Virus record (IMG/VR): IMGVR_UViG_3300037119_002665
Span: 1 to 41,294 of that record
Reading direction: 5' to 3' (one strand)
DNA: 41,294 nt
Source of the DNA: a virus
Part shown: in pieces, positions 7,818 to 17,752 of the stretch
How positions within the stretch are numbered: position 1 is the first letter of the stretch
Layout: every line of letters starts with the position of its first letter
Translations under genes and position numbers: made by a program
The notes under the pieces: model-generated
Seen by the model: only the letters and a program-made list of their open reading frames with translations
What the model was told of the DNA's origin: nothing
Database searches by the model: none

Positions 7818-10800
7818 CAATACTCCTTCGCAGCTTCATTGATTAGAGCAGTTATTCTTTCGATCTCTCTTTCATTGGGACGATTCTTTACAGTTTCCTG
7901 ACGAAGCTTCTGACGTAGCTCTTTGATAGTGTCATCCACTCGGTACTTGTTAGTATTGAATCCCTTTTGCTCATCGTAAAGATAAGTCTTGCCTGAGAGG
8001 ATTCCAGTAATCTTATTAGCAAGCTCAACGTCTTCCTGAGTCATCTTATCAACTTCATTCAGTAATCGAACCACCTTAGCAGCGTGGACAGCCTGTGTAG
8101 GTAAGTCGACCCCCAGGAACCTAGTCTTCTGGCCAGGGATCGTAGCGATCTTCTTCTTGAGGAATACATCATAATTGAATGCCTGCTGTAGGATTTCCTT
8201 AGGGATTGGAGACATCATATTCAAAGCTGTTTGATGTAACTGTAACACCTTGGCTAAGTCTGCAGCAGGGAGCCAATTGTTAAGTAAGAAGTACTCATAT
8301 TGGCCTGCTTGATTCTTCCTAATCCTCAAGGGGAAATTCTCACTCATCCAAGATGGTAAGTATCTCTCACTAGCAGGAGTTGAGTTTTGGAATTCATTCT
8401 GTGCTTTGAATGTAGAAGAGAATTTAGCTGGCTCCATAATCAAGTGCTGGATTTGTAAGGGTACATTCTTACGTGTCCAAGCATAGAAGGGGAATGCTCT
8501 CTTCATTACGTTACGCTCAAAGTCAGTAAGCTCAGAGTAATCGAAGAGATACTTCTTAACACTCAACGCCGCTTCAGCTTCTGTATTACCAGCCTTGATT
8601 CGATTGATGAAGTGTGCGATTCTAGCATTATTTTCAATCTGTGATCCAAACTTGAATCCCTTCTTCACTAAGATATTGTTACGTCCAGGAGACCAGATAG
8701 TACCCTTCTCAAGTTCCTGTTCAATAGTACGCCCAACATCCTGTGCAACAAAACCTCGATCAACAACTCCTAACTCTTTCATTACCTGCATGATAGAGTC
8801 ACTAGTATATTGCTTACCTAACCCACCTGTAATAGTCTTCTGTCCAAACTTACCAGGAAATTGAACTTCTAATGCTAGCTTATAATCATTCAGATCATGA
8901 ACTCCAGCTAACCAGTTATTCCACATATTCCCAACAAAGTTACGAATATGATAGGAGGGGAATACAGCTAGAGTCCAAGCCTTCCACCAATCCTGTGTCT
9001 TATCGAAAAGATGAAGGAATTCATTCTGAGTATGGGGATCTTGGACAAACTTATACCACCCATCCATATTCTTTGCCACTTCAGGAGGTAATCGGAACCC
9101 CGCAAGCTCAGCCTGCTTGACAGGAAGCCAAGTAGTAGGAGCCTCTCCTTCAGGAAGAGCTAACCCCTTCATCTTGAGATCATTATAGAATTCCACTGAA
9201 GTACGCGCTCGTTCACCTCTGACACCACGAATTGTAGTAGAGTAGACTGGATCAGAGTGGAACGCTTCAGCTACAGCCCTATTACCATTACCTTTCCACT
9301 TACCAGCAGCAATCAATGCATTGACTTCATCATATCCTAATGAATGAACAGCATCGGCATACATATTCTCAGTAATTCTCTGCTCATCTAACATCTCATC
9401 TAATACTTCAAGACCATCCTTACCCTTAAGCTTCTTAGCAGTAGCCTTGTCAATAACCTTAGCTTCAACCCACTTATCAATAGTTTCTTGCTTAACTTTA
9501 GCAAAGTCTCGTCTCATTGCATTAGCCATCTTGGTACTCATCTCTTTAGCCGAGGATACCCTAGGTAGAGTACCTGTTTCAAGAGCATGTTGCTTCCAAG
9601 ATTCACGTAACTCTGGTGTAGAAATGTGAGCTATATATTCTCTATCGGCCATAAGAGGCTTAATCTGCACCCCAGAAGTTTGCTCAATTTCTAACTGCCT
9701 AGCCTGCTTCTCGTTGATAGTTTTTGCTACCTGTTGCACTGAATCTTCCATAAGGCCACGATCAGCAGCAGTAATATACACCTTGTCAATATTCGCATAT
9801 GAATGCTCAAGCTTAAGGATTAGAGTTTCAGCTGGCTCATCATTGAACTTGATCAGGTTCCTTAACACTTTATCGAGAACTTTAGGAGTAAGCTTTTGTC
9901 CACCCGTTATATGGCTACCTAACTTAGCTAGGTCTCTACGAGCTGCAAATTGATCATAAACTCGGGCTCCTTTAGGAGGGGGTACAGCATCTACCCATCC
10001 CGGAGGAAAAGAATTAGGGAACACTTTCTCTAACTCAAGAGATAAGTCCTTACCCAATCCTTGAGCGTTAGGCTTAATCTGCTCCCAAGTTGTAGCTGTT
10101 TCAGGATTAAGTGTCTGACCAAAAGGAGTAGTAAGTAAAGGCTTCTGAGGCTTAACTTCAGTAGGAGGTTTATAAGCTTCTAAGAATTGTCTCCTATCTC
10201 TTTCAAATGAAGAATCTCCAGCTCCTGAAACTATTGTTTCTAATCCTTCATAAGTGATAGACTTAGGAGGCTTTCCTTTAGTTAAAGCTTTATATAAATC
10301 ATTATTGTTATCAACTCCAAAAGCATTATACAAGTTCTCTAATTGTTCTGGAGTAATAACATCTTCAGGAATGTTTTCACTATCAAAGGGAATCTGAATC
10401 CCAAGTTCTTGCCTTCCTCCTTGCTGAGCATCATTAATAGCTTGCTGAAAAGCTTCATCAGCAGGTTGAGGCCCCGTAGGAGGAACAGCTCCTGCTTCAG
10501 GACTAAAGTCTTGACGATAGAATTGACGTAAGAAATCATCAACTTCTTTTGCATCTCCCTGGACTTGGCCTAGTAATTCATTAATGATATCAGAAGCAGG
10601 CTTAGGAGGAAAAGCATTTTTTTCCATACCAGCAACAATCTCATCATAATACTTTTTAGCAATCCTAATATCATCTGAATCCATCTTACCGATCAAGTCT
10701 TTAAGAACATCAATGAACTCTTCCCTACCCCCCTTTAAGCTACTGATAACATCTTCCATAGACTTAAAAGGTTGACTCGGGTCTTGCATAGTGTCGTTAA

Positions 10801-12502
10801 AGTATTCTCTAAACATACTAATGATTTCTTGCTTAAGAGGATCACCTTCAGCAACAAAAGCGGGATCCTTTTGTATATCTTCTAAATATCCATCTGCTAG
10901 ATTAAGGACTTCATCTGGAGTTAAGTTAGCCTCTTTACCTTTACTGAAGTTCTTTACAAGATAATCCGCAAGATCTTCAGGAGCTCCAGCCATCATTTCT
11001 GGAGGAATCTGGGACTCAATCTCAGGCTTAAGTCTAATCTCATCCCCAACAATATCAAAAATCTCAGGATTTGCTAAAGCCTCATTCATAATATCTTCTT
11101 TAGAAACAGTCTCAAATCCCATGCTCTCCATTCTCTTTAACAACTCATCATCGGGATTTAAGCCTGCTTCAATATCAGCTTCAGTAATAGGAGTCTCGTG
11201 CTGAATCCTCTTCTTAATCCCTCTCTTTGTTTCACCAGGAAGCTTTAATACTTCTTCACTAACAGGCCCAGCTTCAGGCTTCATGCGTTCAATAGCTTGA
11301 GAAACTAGATGATTAACTTGCTCACGGCTTACGGGTTTCTTAGAAAGTTCAGAAAGAGTATTAGCTAACCCATCCAGTTCTTTATTGAAATCTAATCCTT
11401 CAGCAATCTTTTGACCCGACCTATACATAACAAGATTCTTAAACTTATTGTAAGCTTTATCAAACCCTTTGTTACCTGTAGTACCACTGAATGCTCTCTT
11501 GAAAGTATTAACAAAAGGTTCTAATGCTGTTCTAATAGCTCTAACTGGAGCAGCACTAGTTTCCTTATGAAAAGCTTCTTTAACAGACTTCTCAATCAAA
11601 GGAAACTTTTCACCTAATGCTTTTTCAAGCTGAGGCTTTATCTTATTCAACTTAGCCTTAGTTAACACTTTATTACCAGCAACATGCTCAGCAAACTGTT
11701 CAAGCATTACTCTAGTGGGTTCTTTACCTTCAGCATAAGCTACTGGATATACTTCCTTCATACGTTCAGCTAATCTAGTAGTCAAGCCTACACGACTAAG
11801 AGCACTGAACGGTTTAGCAAGCTCAGCTCCTACTTTACCACCTACTAAGGGAGTTGAGATATTAGTGAAGGGGATCTCCAGATTAAGCAGGGATCGTTGT
11901 CCACCTGCAATCTGTTCAGGGAGTGGACGACCTTCAAGAGACCTAGGAAACTTTCTGATCAAATGAGGAGTAGCTTCCTCTGCTCCCTTGAGAGCAGCAG
12001 CTTCCTTAGCTACCTTAGACCCCAACTTAACAGAAATTCCTTCAGCCTTAGCAGCACCCAACTTCGCTGCTACCTTACCTAACTTAGTAGCTCCACCCAC
12101 ACCAACATAGGTAAGAGGATCAGTAACAACATCAGCTAAGAACCTACCTGTCCCTTTAGCAAACCCAACAACGGGATTATCTCCTTCTTGATGTGCTAAG
12201 AGACCACCTTGATTAAGGATGTCACCAACATAGATGTTATCTTTCTGTTCCTTAAGCTTACGTAACTTCTCAAGGTACAGAGGATCATCCTGTCCAAGGC
12301 TCTCTGCTAAAGGTAAAAAGGCGGACCGAGACACAACATTAGCTGCTGCCCCTAACGTCTCCCCAGTTCCGTGTAGGACATTACCAATGAAGCCTCGGTC
12401 CACCGGTTCATCATATTGTCTCTGCTCTTCATCAAGGAATCGGCTCCTACTACCCGGAGCTCCCTTAGCTCCATACTTCTTAAGGAAGTCTTCTAATGCC
12501 AT
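7817..12502 (-). CDS. Giant virion protein, probable DNA-ejection/internal protein (1561 aa)
   Basis: This is the largest gene. The product is mostly charged and helical. The N-terminus has a short Gly/Ala-rich segment (residues 40-60), then a hydrophobic-amphipathic GFAKGTGRFLADVVTDP region. A long acidic, Pro-rich middle (about residues 400-720) is low complexity. The C-terminal third holds WKAWTLAVFPSYHIRNFVG and RAFPFYAWTRKNVPLQIQH, segments I associate with very large internal or ejection proteins of tailed phages. No transglycosylase motif was found. It starts after AAAGGAG and a control region (copy B), so it may be a separate transcription start. Its position before the lysis genes fits a late virion component. 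Confidence 0.65.
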   Translation of the reverse strand: MALEDFLKKYGAKGAPGSRSRFLDEEQRQYDEPVDRGFIGNVLHGTGETLGAAANVVSRSAFLPLAESLGQDDPLYLEKLRKLKEQKDNIYVGDILNQGGLLAHQEGDNPVVGFAKGTGRFLADVVTDPLTYVGVGGATKLGKVAAKLGAAKAEGISVKLGSKVAKEAAALKGAEEATPHLIRKFPRSLEGRPLPEQIAGGQRSLLNLEIPFTNISTPLVGGKVGAELAKPFSALSRVGLTTRLAERMKEVYPVAYAEGKEPTRVMLEQFAEHVAGNKVLTKAKLNKIKPQLEKALGEKFPLIEKSVKEAFHKETSAAPVRAIRTALEPFVNTFKRAFSGTTGNKGFDKAYNKFKNLVMYRSGQKIAEGLDFNKELDGLANTLSELSKKPVSREQVNHLVSQAIERMKPEAGPVSEEVLKLPGETKRGIKKRIQHETPITEADIEAGLNPDDELLKRMESMGFETVSKEDIMNEALANPEIFDIVGDEIRLKPEIESQIPPEMMAGAPEDLADYLVKNFSKGKEANLTPDEVLNLADGYLEDIQKDPAFVAEGDPLKQEIISMFREYFNDTMQDPSQPFKSMEDVISSLKGGREEFIDVLKDLIGKMDSDDIRIAKKYYDEIVAGMEKNAFPPKPASDIINELLGQVQGDAKEVDDFLRQFYRQDFSPEAGAVPPTGPQPADEAFQQAINDAQQGGRQELGIQIPFDSENIPEDVITPEQLENLYNAFGVDNNNDLYKALTKGKPPKSITYEGLETIVSGAGDSSFERDRRQFLEAYKPPTEVKPQKPLLTTPFGQTLNPETATTWEQIKPNAQGLGKDLSLELEKVFPNSFPPGWVDAVPPPKGARVYDQFAARRDLAKLGSHITGGQKLTPKVLDKVLRNLIKFNDEPAETLILKLEHSYANIDKVYITAADRGLMEDSVQQVAKTINEKQARQLEIEQTSGVQIKPLMADREYIAHISTPELRESWKQHALETGTLPRVSSAKEMSTKMANAMRRDFAKVKQETIDKWVEAKVIDKATAKKLKGKDGLEVLDEMLDEQRITENMYADAVHSLGYDEVNALIAAGKWKGNGNRAVAEAFHSDPVYSTTIRGVRGERARTSVEFYNDLKMKGLALPEGEAPTTWLPVKQAELAGFRLPPEVAKNMDGWYKFVQDPHTQNEFLHLFDKTQDWWKAWTLAVFPSYHIRNFVGNMWNNWLAGVHDLNDYKLALEVQFPGKFGQKTITGGLGKQYTSDSIMQVMKELGVVDRGFVAQDVGRTIEQELEKGTIWSPGRNNILVKKGFKFGSQIENNARIAHFINRIKAGNTEAEAALSVKKYLFDYSELTDFERNVMKRAFPFYAWTRKNVPLQIQHLIMEPAKFSSTFKAQNEFQNSTPASERYLPSWMSENFPLRIRKNQAGQYEYFLLNNWLPAADLAKVLQLHQTALNMMSPIPKEILQQAFNYDVFLKKKIATIPGQKTRFLGVDLPTQAVHAAKVVRLLNEVDKMTQEDVELANKITGILSGKTYLYDEQKGFNTNKYRVDDTIKELRQKLRQETVKNRPNEREIERITALINEAAKEY

Positions 12503-12676
12503 TTTACACTGCTCCTTTCTTCCTGCTGCCTAGTCTTTAATCAATAGGAAGGAATGCTCGGCATTATCGAGCCGGTATTAGGGGGTACACCCTAGGGAGT
12601 ATTAACCACTGTCCCGGGATCCGGCTTGTTGATTCATACGAGACAGAGCTTGTACTCCCCCAAGGGCGTATTAAAG
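12503..12676 (-). promoter_or_regulatory. Four-copy control element, copy B (upstream of the giant virion gene)
   Basis: On the minus strand ATACTCCC begins at 12602, exactly 100 bases before the ATG at 12502. Inverted GGGAGTAC begins at 12659, 57 bases further upstream, inside CCCTTGGGGGAGTAC and GCTCTG, which resembles CCCTTGGGAGTAT and GCTCTG of copy A. The AT-rich boxes of copies A, C and D are not recognisable here. The 174-base gap has no coding potential that I could see and ends with AAAGGAG before the start. A promoter or operator is the likely role. Confidence 0.65.
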
Positions 12677-13531
12677 TTACTTAACAAAATCTCGAGCTGC
12701 TTGGTCTTGGTCTTCTCGAGGGATATTCTGACCAAAGGGTTTAACTTCTCTACGTCTCATAGATCCAGCAGGAAGACTATTGACCCACTGTTCGACTCGA
12801 TCAGAATCTAACTGCCTCCATGCTTCAGGATTACTACGGATCATATTATTAACCATAGCTCGAGCAGCATCACGAGTACCGAACCTAGGATCATCTCTGA
12901 CATTAATGAAGAACTCATCAGTAGGAGTAATCTTAGGATCACCATAAATATCAGGCATAACTTCTTGACCCTTATTGAAAGCTTCATCAAACATAGAAGC
13001 TCGACTTCCAGGGCGTTCACCTAATTGAGGATTACCATAGACATCAGTCAGTAGTTGCTGAATAGCTCTTTCACGAGTCAAAGGCTGAGAGCCACCAGAA
13101 GTGTATTGTTCAGGGTGTGACTCCCTAAAGTTAAGCTCCCTACCCAGCCTTTGATTAGCAGCAGCATCCTGTTGAGACTGAGTAAGCATAGGCATGATAC
13201 GCTGCATCACACTCATGCGCCCGGGAAGTCTAATAGGGCTACCACCAATCATAACAGTAAAGCCACCTGGAGCAACCTCAGAAGTATCTTCAAGAAACTG
13301 GTCTCTACCTAATTGAAGCTGGCCTTCATTTACAGTAGCCCCTCTTTCTTGTACAGCAGCCTGCCGATTACCTTGCTCAATGTTAGCAGCTCCTGTACGC
13401 TCTCCCTGAGCTACTTGACGTTCCTGAAGACTATCAAGATAATCCTGACGGGTACGTTCCTTTTGCTGTTGTCTTGCACCCTGAATACCCTGACCTAATC
13501 CAGCAAAGAAAGAAAGAGCCTTGTTAGGCAT
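12677..13531 (-). CDS. Probable virion structural protein, 284 aa
   Basis: The product is Gln-, Arg- and Glu-rich, with a short hydrophobic N-terminus (ALSFFAGLGQGIQGA) followed by a long coiled-coil-like helix to about residue 85. A more globular, Pro- and Asp-rich remainder follows. The start overlaps the upstream stop (TAATG) with GGAGGGGA before it. Hydrophobic N-terminus plus coiled coil, next to the giant protein, fits an internal or ejection protein. Inferred from context; no family recognised. Confidence 0.6.
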   Translation of the reverse strand: MPNKALSFFAGLGQGIQGARQQQKERTRQDYLDSLQERQVAQGERTGAANIEQGNRQAAVQERGATVNEGQLQLGRDQFLEDTSEVAPGGFTVMIGGSPIRLPGRMSVMQRIMPMLTQSQQDAAANQRLGRELNFRESHPEQYTSGGSQPLTRERAIQQLLTDVYGNPQLGERPGSRASMFDEAFNKGQEVMPDIYGDPKITPTDEFFINVRDDPRFGTRDAARAMVNNMIRSNPEAWRQLDSDRVEQWVNSLPAGSMRRREVKPFGQNIPREDQDQAARDFVK

Positions 13532-14328
13532 TATCCCCTCCTAGCCGGGCGCTGGGGAATAAAGCTAGAGGCCCAATCATAGCCTAAGCCTCCCGCCACT
13601 CCGCCGATCGTACCCCAAAGCTGGTCTCCCAGACTCTGTTGCTGGAGCTCATCCTGGAGTCTCATATTTTCCTGACCGCCTAAGAACCCAAGACGCCCCA
13701 TCTCAGCATTACGACGGAAGCCAAGGTCGTCACGATAAAGTCCTAAGTTTTCACCTCTACGCCGACCGAAGACATCTTGGTCTAATCCAAGTTGATCATC
13801 AACAAACTGGCTTTGTAAAGCATCCATACCCTCGATCATGTTACTGGAGCCTAACAAGCCAGCTCGAGCATATTCATCTCTACCCTTAAGGAACCTATGT
13901 CCCTGATTCCTCTGCAATCTACTACGTAAGCCAAGGAGTTCAGGATCATTATAGTCAGGGGTGTAACTGAATTTGCCTGCTCCCTGATTCACACGATCAG
14001 CCGCTGTCAGATATTGCTCAGCTACTCCACCCCTAGGTGAGGTCATTGCTGCTGGCCCCATCGGAGGAGTATACATAGGTTGAGGAGCTGAAGCTGCCAT
14101 TGATTGCTGTGGAGGAACTCCACCAGGAGTAGCGCCCATAGGGTTTCCAAAGAAATCGGCTCTACGTCTACGAGGGTCTTGCTCCTGATTAGGGTTCATA
14201 AACCGCCCACGACCTAATGTAGGTGACACAAATCTACCCCCTCCCCCACCACCACCAGGACCGGGACCTCCACCGCCGAAAGTGAAACCACCACCACCAG
14301 GGGGAAGAGGATCTTCGATAATAGGCAT
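13531..14328 (-). CDS. Gly/Pro-rich probable virion protein, 265 aa
   Basis: The chosen start is ATG at 14328, overlapping the upstream stop (TAATG); frame upstream to 14361 would overlap the neighbour. The N-terminal 35 residues are strongly Gly/Pro-rich and flexible (GGGGFTFGGGGPGPGGGGGGG). The central part is rich in Pro, Met and Gln. The C-terminal half has regularly spaced Gly/Leu/Arg segments (RRGENLGLYRDDLGFRRN), and the end (GGVAGGLGYDWASSF) is weakly hydrophobic. Low complexity plus location among virion genes suggests an internal or tail-associated protein. Confidence 0.6.
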   Translation of the reverse strand: MPIIEDPLPPGGGGFTFGGGGPGPGGGGGGGRFVSPTLGRGRFMNPNQEQDPRRRRADFFGNPMGATPGGVPPQQSMAASAPQPMYTPPMGPAAMTSPRGGVAEQYLTAADRVNQGAGKFSYTPDYNDPELLGLRSRLQRNQGHRFLKGRDEYARAGLLGSSNMIEGMDALQSQFVDDQLGLDQDVFGRRRGENLGLYRDDLGFRRNAEMGRLGFLGGQENMRLQDELQQQSLGDQLWGTIGGVAGGLGYDWASSFIPQRPARRG

Positions 14329-14588
14329 TACCAGTGGTCCTTCCAGGACGTTCCGTCCCAAGTACGTACTTTCTTTAGACTTTTGTCGTAGTATGTATAT
14401 CCTTCGGTAATTCTCTTAAGTTGAACATCTGGTTGTGTAGAAAGAGCAAACTGAATTAAGGGGATCTTACCTTGATTAATCGTCTCACTGATAAGGTTAA
14501 TAACTGAAGTTAATCTTTCTACTTCTGCCGCTGAGCTAATCCCCTTTAGCTTCTCAATTGTCCCGGGTGTAGGATTAGTTTCTGCCAT
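14328..14588 (-). CDS. Small structural protein, 86 aa
   Basis: The gene is flanked by TAATG overlaps at both ends, so it belongs to a tightly coupled virion operon. The C-terminus (YYDKSLKKVRTWDGTSWKDH) resembles short beta-hairpin tails seen in phage fibre-associated proteins. The N-terminal part is a helix with Leu/Ile heptads. Function is unknown; a fibre partner is possible. Confidence 0.6.
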   Translation of the reverse strand: MAETNPTPGTIEKLKGISSAAEVERLTSVINLISETINQGKIPLIQFALSTQPDVQLKRITEGYTYYDKSLKKVRTWDGTSWKDHW

Positions 14589-15199
14589 TATGACACCGGA
14601 ATATAATTAAACCGATAAGTAAACCCAGCAGTATCTAAACCAATAGCATCATGAATATTCGCAAGTACAAAGTAATAAGTATTGTTACTAGTATTCAAAT
14701 AAAGTTGCAAATTTCCTCTACCTGTGTAAACACCAGCAGGAGCTCCAGCACCTCTTATCTCTACAGAAAGGGGTAAACCTGTAGACGTTGTAATCCCCGT
14801 TGATAGGTAAGATACTGAAGCAGCTCCTAATATAAATCCTGGAGTCCAGTCTACAAAAGCTACTTTAACTTTTGAAAGGATTATATTATTATTGGCAATC
14901 TTAGCTGAAGTGACAGCCGAATCACGGATATGGTCTGTAGTCACAGCTCTACTTGAATCAGTAGAAGCATGACTTGAAAGCTTAGCATCTGTTACTGCGT
15001 TATTATTAATCTTAGCAGTTGAAACACCAGCAGGGGCATCAGCTAACTTACTGCCATCAATAGCTGCGAGAGCTTTAATGTTGGCATTATCAATATTACC
15101 ATTGAATTCACCATACAATAGATCAAAGTTATTATTAAACTTTAAAGCATCAATAATATCTAAGTCTGCAAAAGTGTGGGGCTTGACAATTGTTGCCAT
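14588..15199 (-). CDS. Fibre-like virion protein, 203 aa
   Basis: After an N-terminal segment (FADLDIIDALKFNNNFDLL) the protein carries short repeats of the form DGSKLAD, NAVTDAKLSS, DSAVTSAKIANN (about residues 45-105). These are the Ala-Lys-Ile/Leu repeats typical of phage fibre shafts. A beta-rich C-terminal domain follows (about 110-203). A GAGGT site precedes the ATG. Head or tail fibre is likely; the attachment point cannot be told. Confidence 0.7.
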   Translation of the reverse strand: MATIVKPHTFADLDIIDALKFNNNFDLLYGEFNGNIDNANIKALAAIDGSKLADAPAGVSTAKINNNAVTDAKLSSHASTDSSRAVTTDHIRDSAVTSAKIANNNIILSKVKVAFVDWTPGFILGAASVSYLSTGITTSTGLPLSVEIRGAGAPAGVYTGRGNLQLYLNTSNNTYYFVLANIHDAIGLDTAGFTYRFNYIPVS

Positions 15200-15202
15200 C
15201 GC

Positions 15203-16222
15203 TTACCTCGCAATAAGTCCAGTACCTAACACAAGGATCTCTTCTATCTCATGATAAGTACTAGTACCCTCATCGGTAACTTCAAATGACGGAGTATCAG
15301 CTCTGGCTTCAATGCCAAAGGTTCCCTCTCCTGTACCTAAAGTATGTAACAATGTACCAAACTTATCAATTCCAAACTGAGCTATCCCAAAGATTGCTTG
15401 CTGGGCCCCAGTAAGTCCTGCAAAAGGAGAAGCTTCTACAAATGAGACTTCATCATCTAGAATTAGTCTCATTTTAAGGATAGTGTCTGAAGTAAAATGA
15501 CCTTTCAGATGGGCTTTAGAAATAATGATGGGGCCTGAACTATCTACAAAAGTTTCTCCCGTACGTAACGTACTAGAGATTTTGTTAAGGTAATCAAGGT
15601 ATTGGTTACTTCTACGGACGTAGATATAACTTCCTATCGAAGCCTTAGCTTCACCCCAAATTAACTCATTACGATCCCGTTCTGAATCAAAAGCAACAAA
15701 ACAACTAGCAGTAAGTTTGTCTCCATTTTCATGGGGACCATCCCACTTGCCAGCTAATAGATCATATTCTAATTGCTTCCAATTATATCCTTGACTCCCA
15801 GAAGGGTCGTAACTGATAATGTAACGGAAATCATGATATACAGCTGTTACTCTTGCAAGAGCAGCAGCTGGCATCTCCAAGAATTCAGGCTTAATATTAC
15901 GCCCAATCTCAGTCAGATTCACACCATCATAGAAGTAGACTTCACCACGAGTAGCTAAGAAGACAATACCCCCCGGAACTTCTACAATGCTTTGAGGGGA
16001 TACTGTACCAACTTTGGGACTAACATTGGTGAGAGCTGAGTTAAAGCTTCGGCTAAGCCAACAAGAGTTACGCTTAAAGAAGATGAGACCTGAAGGAGTC
16101 TTAGCACAACCTGTAATGAGATCATTATCATTGTTAGCAACTGTAAAGAACTCATTGTCAAGGATCCTGTCTGAGAACCCAATGTCTGAGACCTCTACTG
16201 TACTAGCTGAAACTCCACTCAT
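15203..16222 (-). CDS. Tail/stabilisation protein, C-terminal part (frame continues upstream)
   Basis: This 339-aa frame has an ATG at 16222 but no good ribosome-binding site. It stays open upstream past that ATG to at least 16318, encoding HNPRTDTRFAILGYDD and VYYSG directly before it. The protein is beta-rich with propeller-like repeats (VPGGIVFLATRGEVYFYDGVN). It is the +1-frame continuation of the gene ending at 16284: the distance 17051-15203 is one base over a multiple of three. A join would give about 615 aa. The role is probably a podovirus tail-hub or stabilisation protein. Confidence 0.65.
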   Translation of the reverse strand: MSGVSASTVEVSDIGFSDRILDNEFFTVANNDNDLITGCAKTPSGLIFFKRNSCWLSRSFNSALTNVSPKVGTVSPQSIVEVPGGIVFLATRGEVYFYDGVNLTEIGRNIKPEFLEMPAAALARVTAVYHDFRYIISYDPSGSQGYNWKQLEYDLLAGKWDGPHENGDKLTASCFVAFDSERDRNELIWGEAKASIGSYIYVRRSNQYLDYLNKISSTLRTGETFVDSSGPIIISKAHLKGHFTSDTILKMRLILDDEVSFVEASPFAGLTGAQQAIFGIAQFGIDKFGTLLHTLGTGEGTFGIEARADTPSFEVTDEGTSTYHEIEEILVLGTGLIAR

Positions 16223-16283
16223 GCCACTATAATAGACTCTATCATCGTATCCTAAGATAGCAAAACGAGTATCTGTTCTAGGA

Positions 16284-17051
16284 TTATGGACTGGAACATA
16301 ATAGAGCGGAATCAGCAGTAACGTCTTGGTAAGTTGAAGTGGCTAAAGGAAGCTCAGTTAAGAAAAAGAACACAGCACCATTAGCTACGGTACGATAGAT
16401 TCTCTTAGCGGAGTTCTCATACCTAGCTGCAGGATCAGTAATAGTACTAAGATCAATCTTATCGTTAAGAGCAGCTACGATTGTAAGAGTTGTTCCAGCT
16501 GGACCTTCTCCCATATCTCCCGCTACGCTAGTCACCATGTATTTGTAGGTACCAGCGCTTAAACCTCCACCAGCAGAAGCTACTCCAGCGGGAGCAGGAA
16601 AAAGGTAGAAGCCAGCATAGACAGAATCAGTTCCATTATATCTTACTGGCTTAGTTCCATCATAGATATAGAGTCTGTCTTTATATGTAATAGTCTGATA
16701 CAAACTAGAAGCATGCATTAAATTAGCAACATCATTATCAATCAAAATCTGAGTAGCCGCTCCAGTAAGGTCATTAACAGTATAGAGCTTACCATTAGCT
16801 GCTGCTATCATGAACTTAGTTCCAGCCGCTTTATAGTAACGAGTAACAAAGTTAACAAAATTGTTACTGTTAATCTTAACTGGAGTAGTTCCGTAACGAT
16901 TATATCCTGGACGCTTGTATGGATAACCTTTAATATCCAGTCTATAGTTAGTACACCTAGACAATTCTGAAGTCTCTAGTGTCCCACTAGGATCAATGAG
17001 ATTAACTCCCTTGGGCCATGGGCCTATTGGGATTGGGATATGATGACCCAT
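16284..17051 (-). CDS. Tail/stabilisation protein, N-terminal part (interrupted by frameshift)
   Basis: The 255-aa frame begins with ATG at 17051 overlapping the upstream stop (TAATG) and opens with IGPWPKGVNLIDPSGTLE, a segment of the kind found in phage tail structural proteins, followed by beta-rich repeats. It ends in SALLCSSP then a stop, while the +1 frame over the same bases reads PLYYVPVHNPRTDTRF and runs into the next open frame. Either a one-base indel or a programmed +1 frameshift near 16284-16312 joins the two. The expected full product is about 615 aa. Confidence 0.65.
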   Translation of the reverse strand: MGHHIPIPIGPWPKGVNLIDPSGTLETSELSRCTNYRLDIKGYPYKRPGYNRYGTTPVKINSNNFVNFVTRYYKAAGTKFMIAAANGKLYTVNDLTGAATQILIDNDVANLMHASSLYQTITYKDRLYIYDGTKPVRYNGTDSVYAGFYLFPAPAGVASAGGGLSAGTYKYMVTSVAGDMGEGPAGTTLTIVAALNDKIDLSTITDPAARYENSAKRIYRTVANGAVFFFLTELPLATSTYQDVTADSALLCSSP

Positions 17052-17752
17052 TATGGCCTCGGATAGTTAGGGGGCAACACAGGCCATTGACGACGTGCAC
17101 CCACTACTTCAGGCCCACTAAACACTAGATTGCTATCAGGCCTACGATACACTGTCTTCACTAGATCCTTACGCATCTGCATATAATCCGCTTGGATCTC
17201 AGCAATTTCATCAAAGCGACCTTCTCTACGTAAGCCTCTCTTAGCCGCTCCTAGAGTAATCAAAGGATGCCATTCTGATGGTAAGTCACAAACATCAGCT
17301 AAGCTTACTAACTTTAAAGGTCGACGTTGATATGAATAAGGAAGAACGAAAGTTCCTGAAGGAATCTTGTAAAGCTCAACACTATTGTTATTCAAAATGT
17401 AATGAGTAATGGGACCTTCAAGAGTCTTATACTTAGGATCAAAGTTAGAAAGAATAGCCTCATCAATAGGAGCTAATCTGATGTTGTTAGTAGGATGGAC
17501 TAAAGTCTTAAGGAAATAGAAGTCATCCTCTAACTGATAGAAAGGTTCACCAGATGTAGTAGTAATTTCTCCTGAAGCATGAAACTCTCTGAAGATATAA
17601 ATAGCACTAAGGTATAGGACTTCTAGGTTAATCCACCTAGTGATATCGATGGGAATATTAGTGTTACGTAAGATATTGGCTACTTCATCAATCATCTCAC
17701 CTAGATCGAGATTATAGGTGGTATCACCGCTGGGGATAACAATAGCAGGCAT
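17051..17752 (-). CDS. Tail tubular/adaptor-like (head-tail connector) protein
   Basis: The 233-aa product has the pattern of podovirus adaptor or tail-tubular-A-like proteins: an N-terminal helix (LGEMIDEVANILRN), a middle beta region containing YIFREFHASGEI and EPFYQLEDDFYFL, and a C-terminal helix (RREGRFDEIAEIQADYMQM). Such proteins form the ring below the portal. Its position between head genes and the split tail protein fits. It starts by TAATG overlap with GGGAG upstream. No catalytic motif. The call rests on pattern and order. Confidence 0.6.
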   Translation of the reverse strand: MPAIVIPSGDTTYNLDLGEMIDEVANILRNTNIPIDITRWINLEVLYLSAIYIFREFHASGEITTTSGEPFYQLEDDFYFLKTLVHPTNNIRLAPIDEAILSNFDPKYKTLEGPITHYILNNNSVELYKIPSGTFVLPYSYQRRPLKLVSLADVCDLPSEWHPLITLGAAKRGLRREGRFDEIAEIQADYMQMRKDLVKTVYRRPDSNLVFSGPEVVGARRQWPVLPPNYPRP

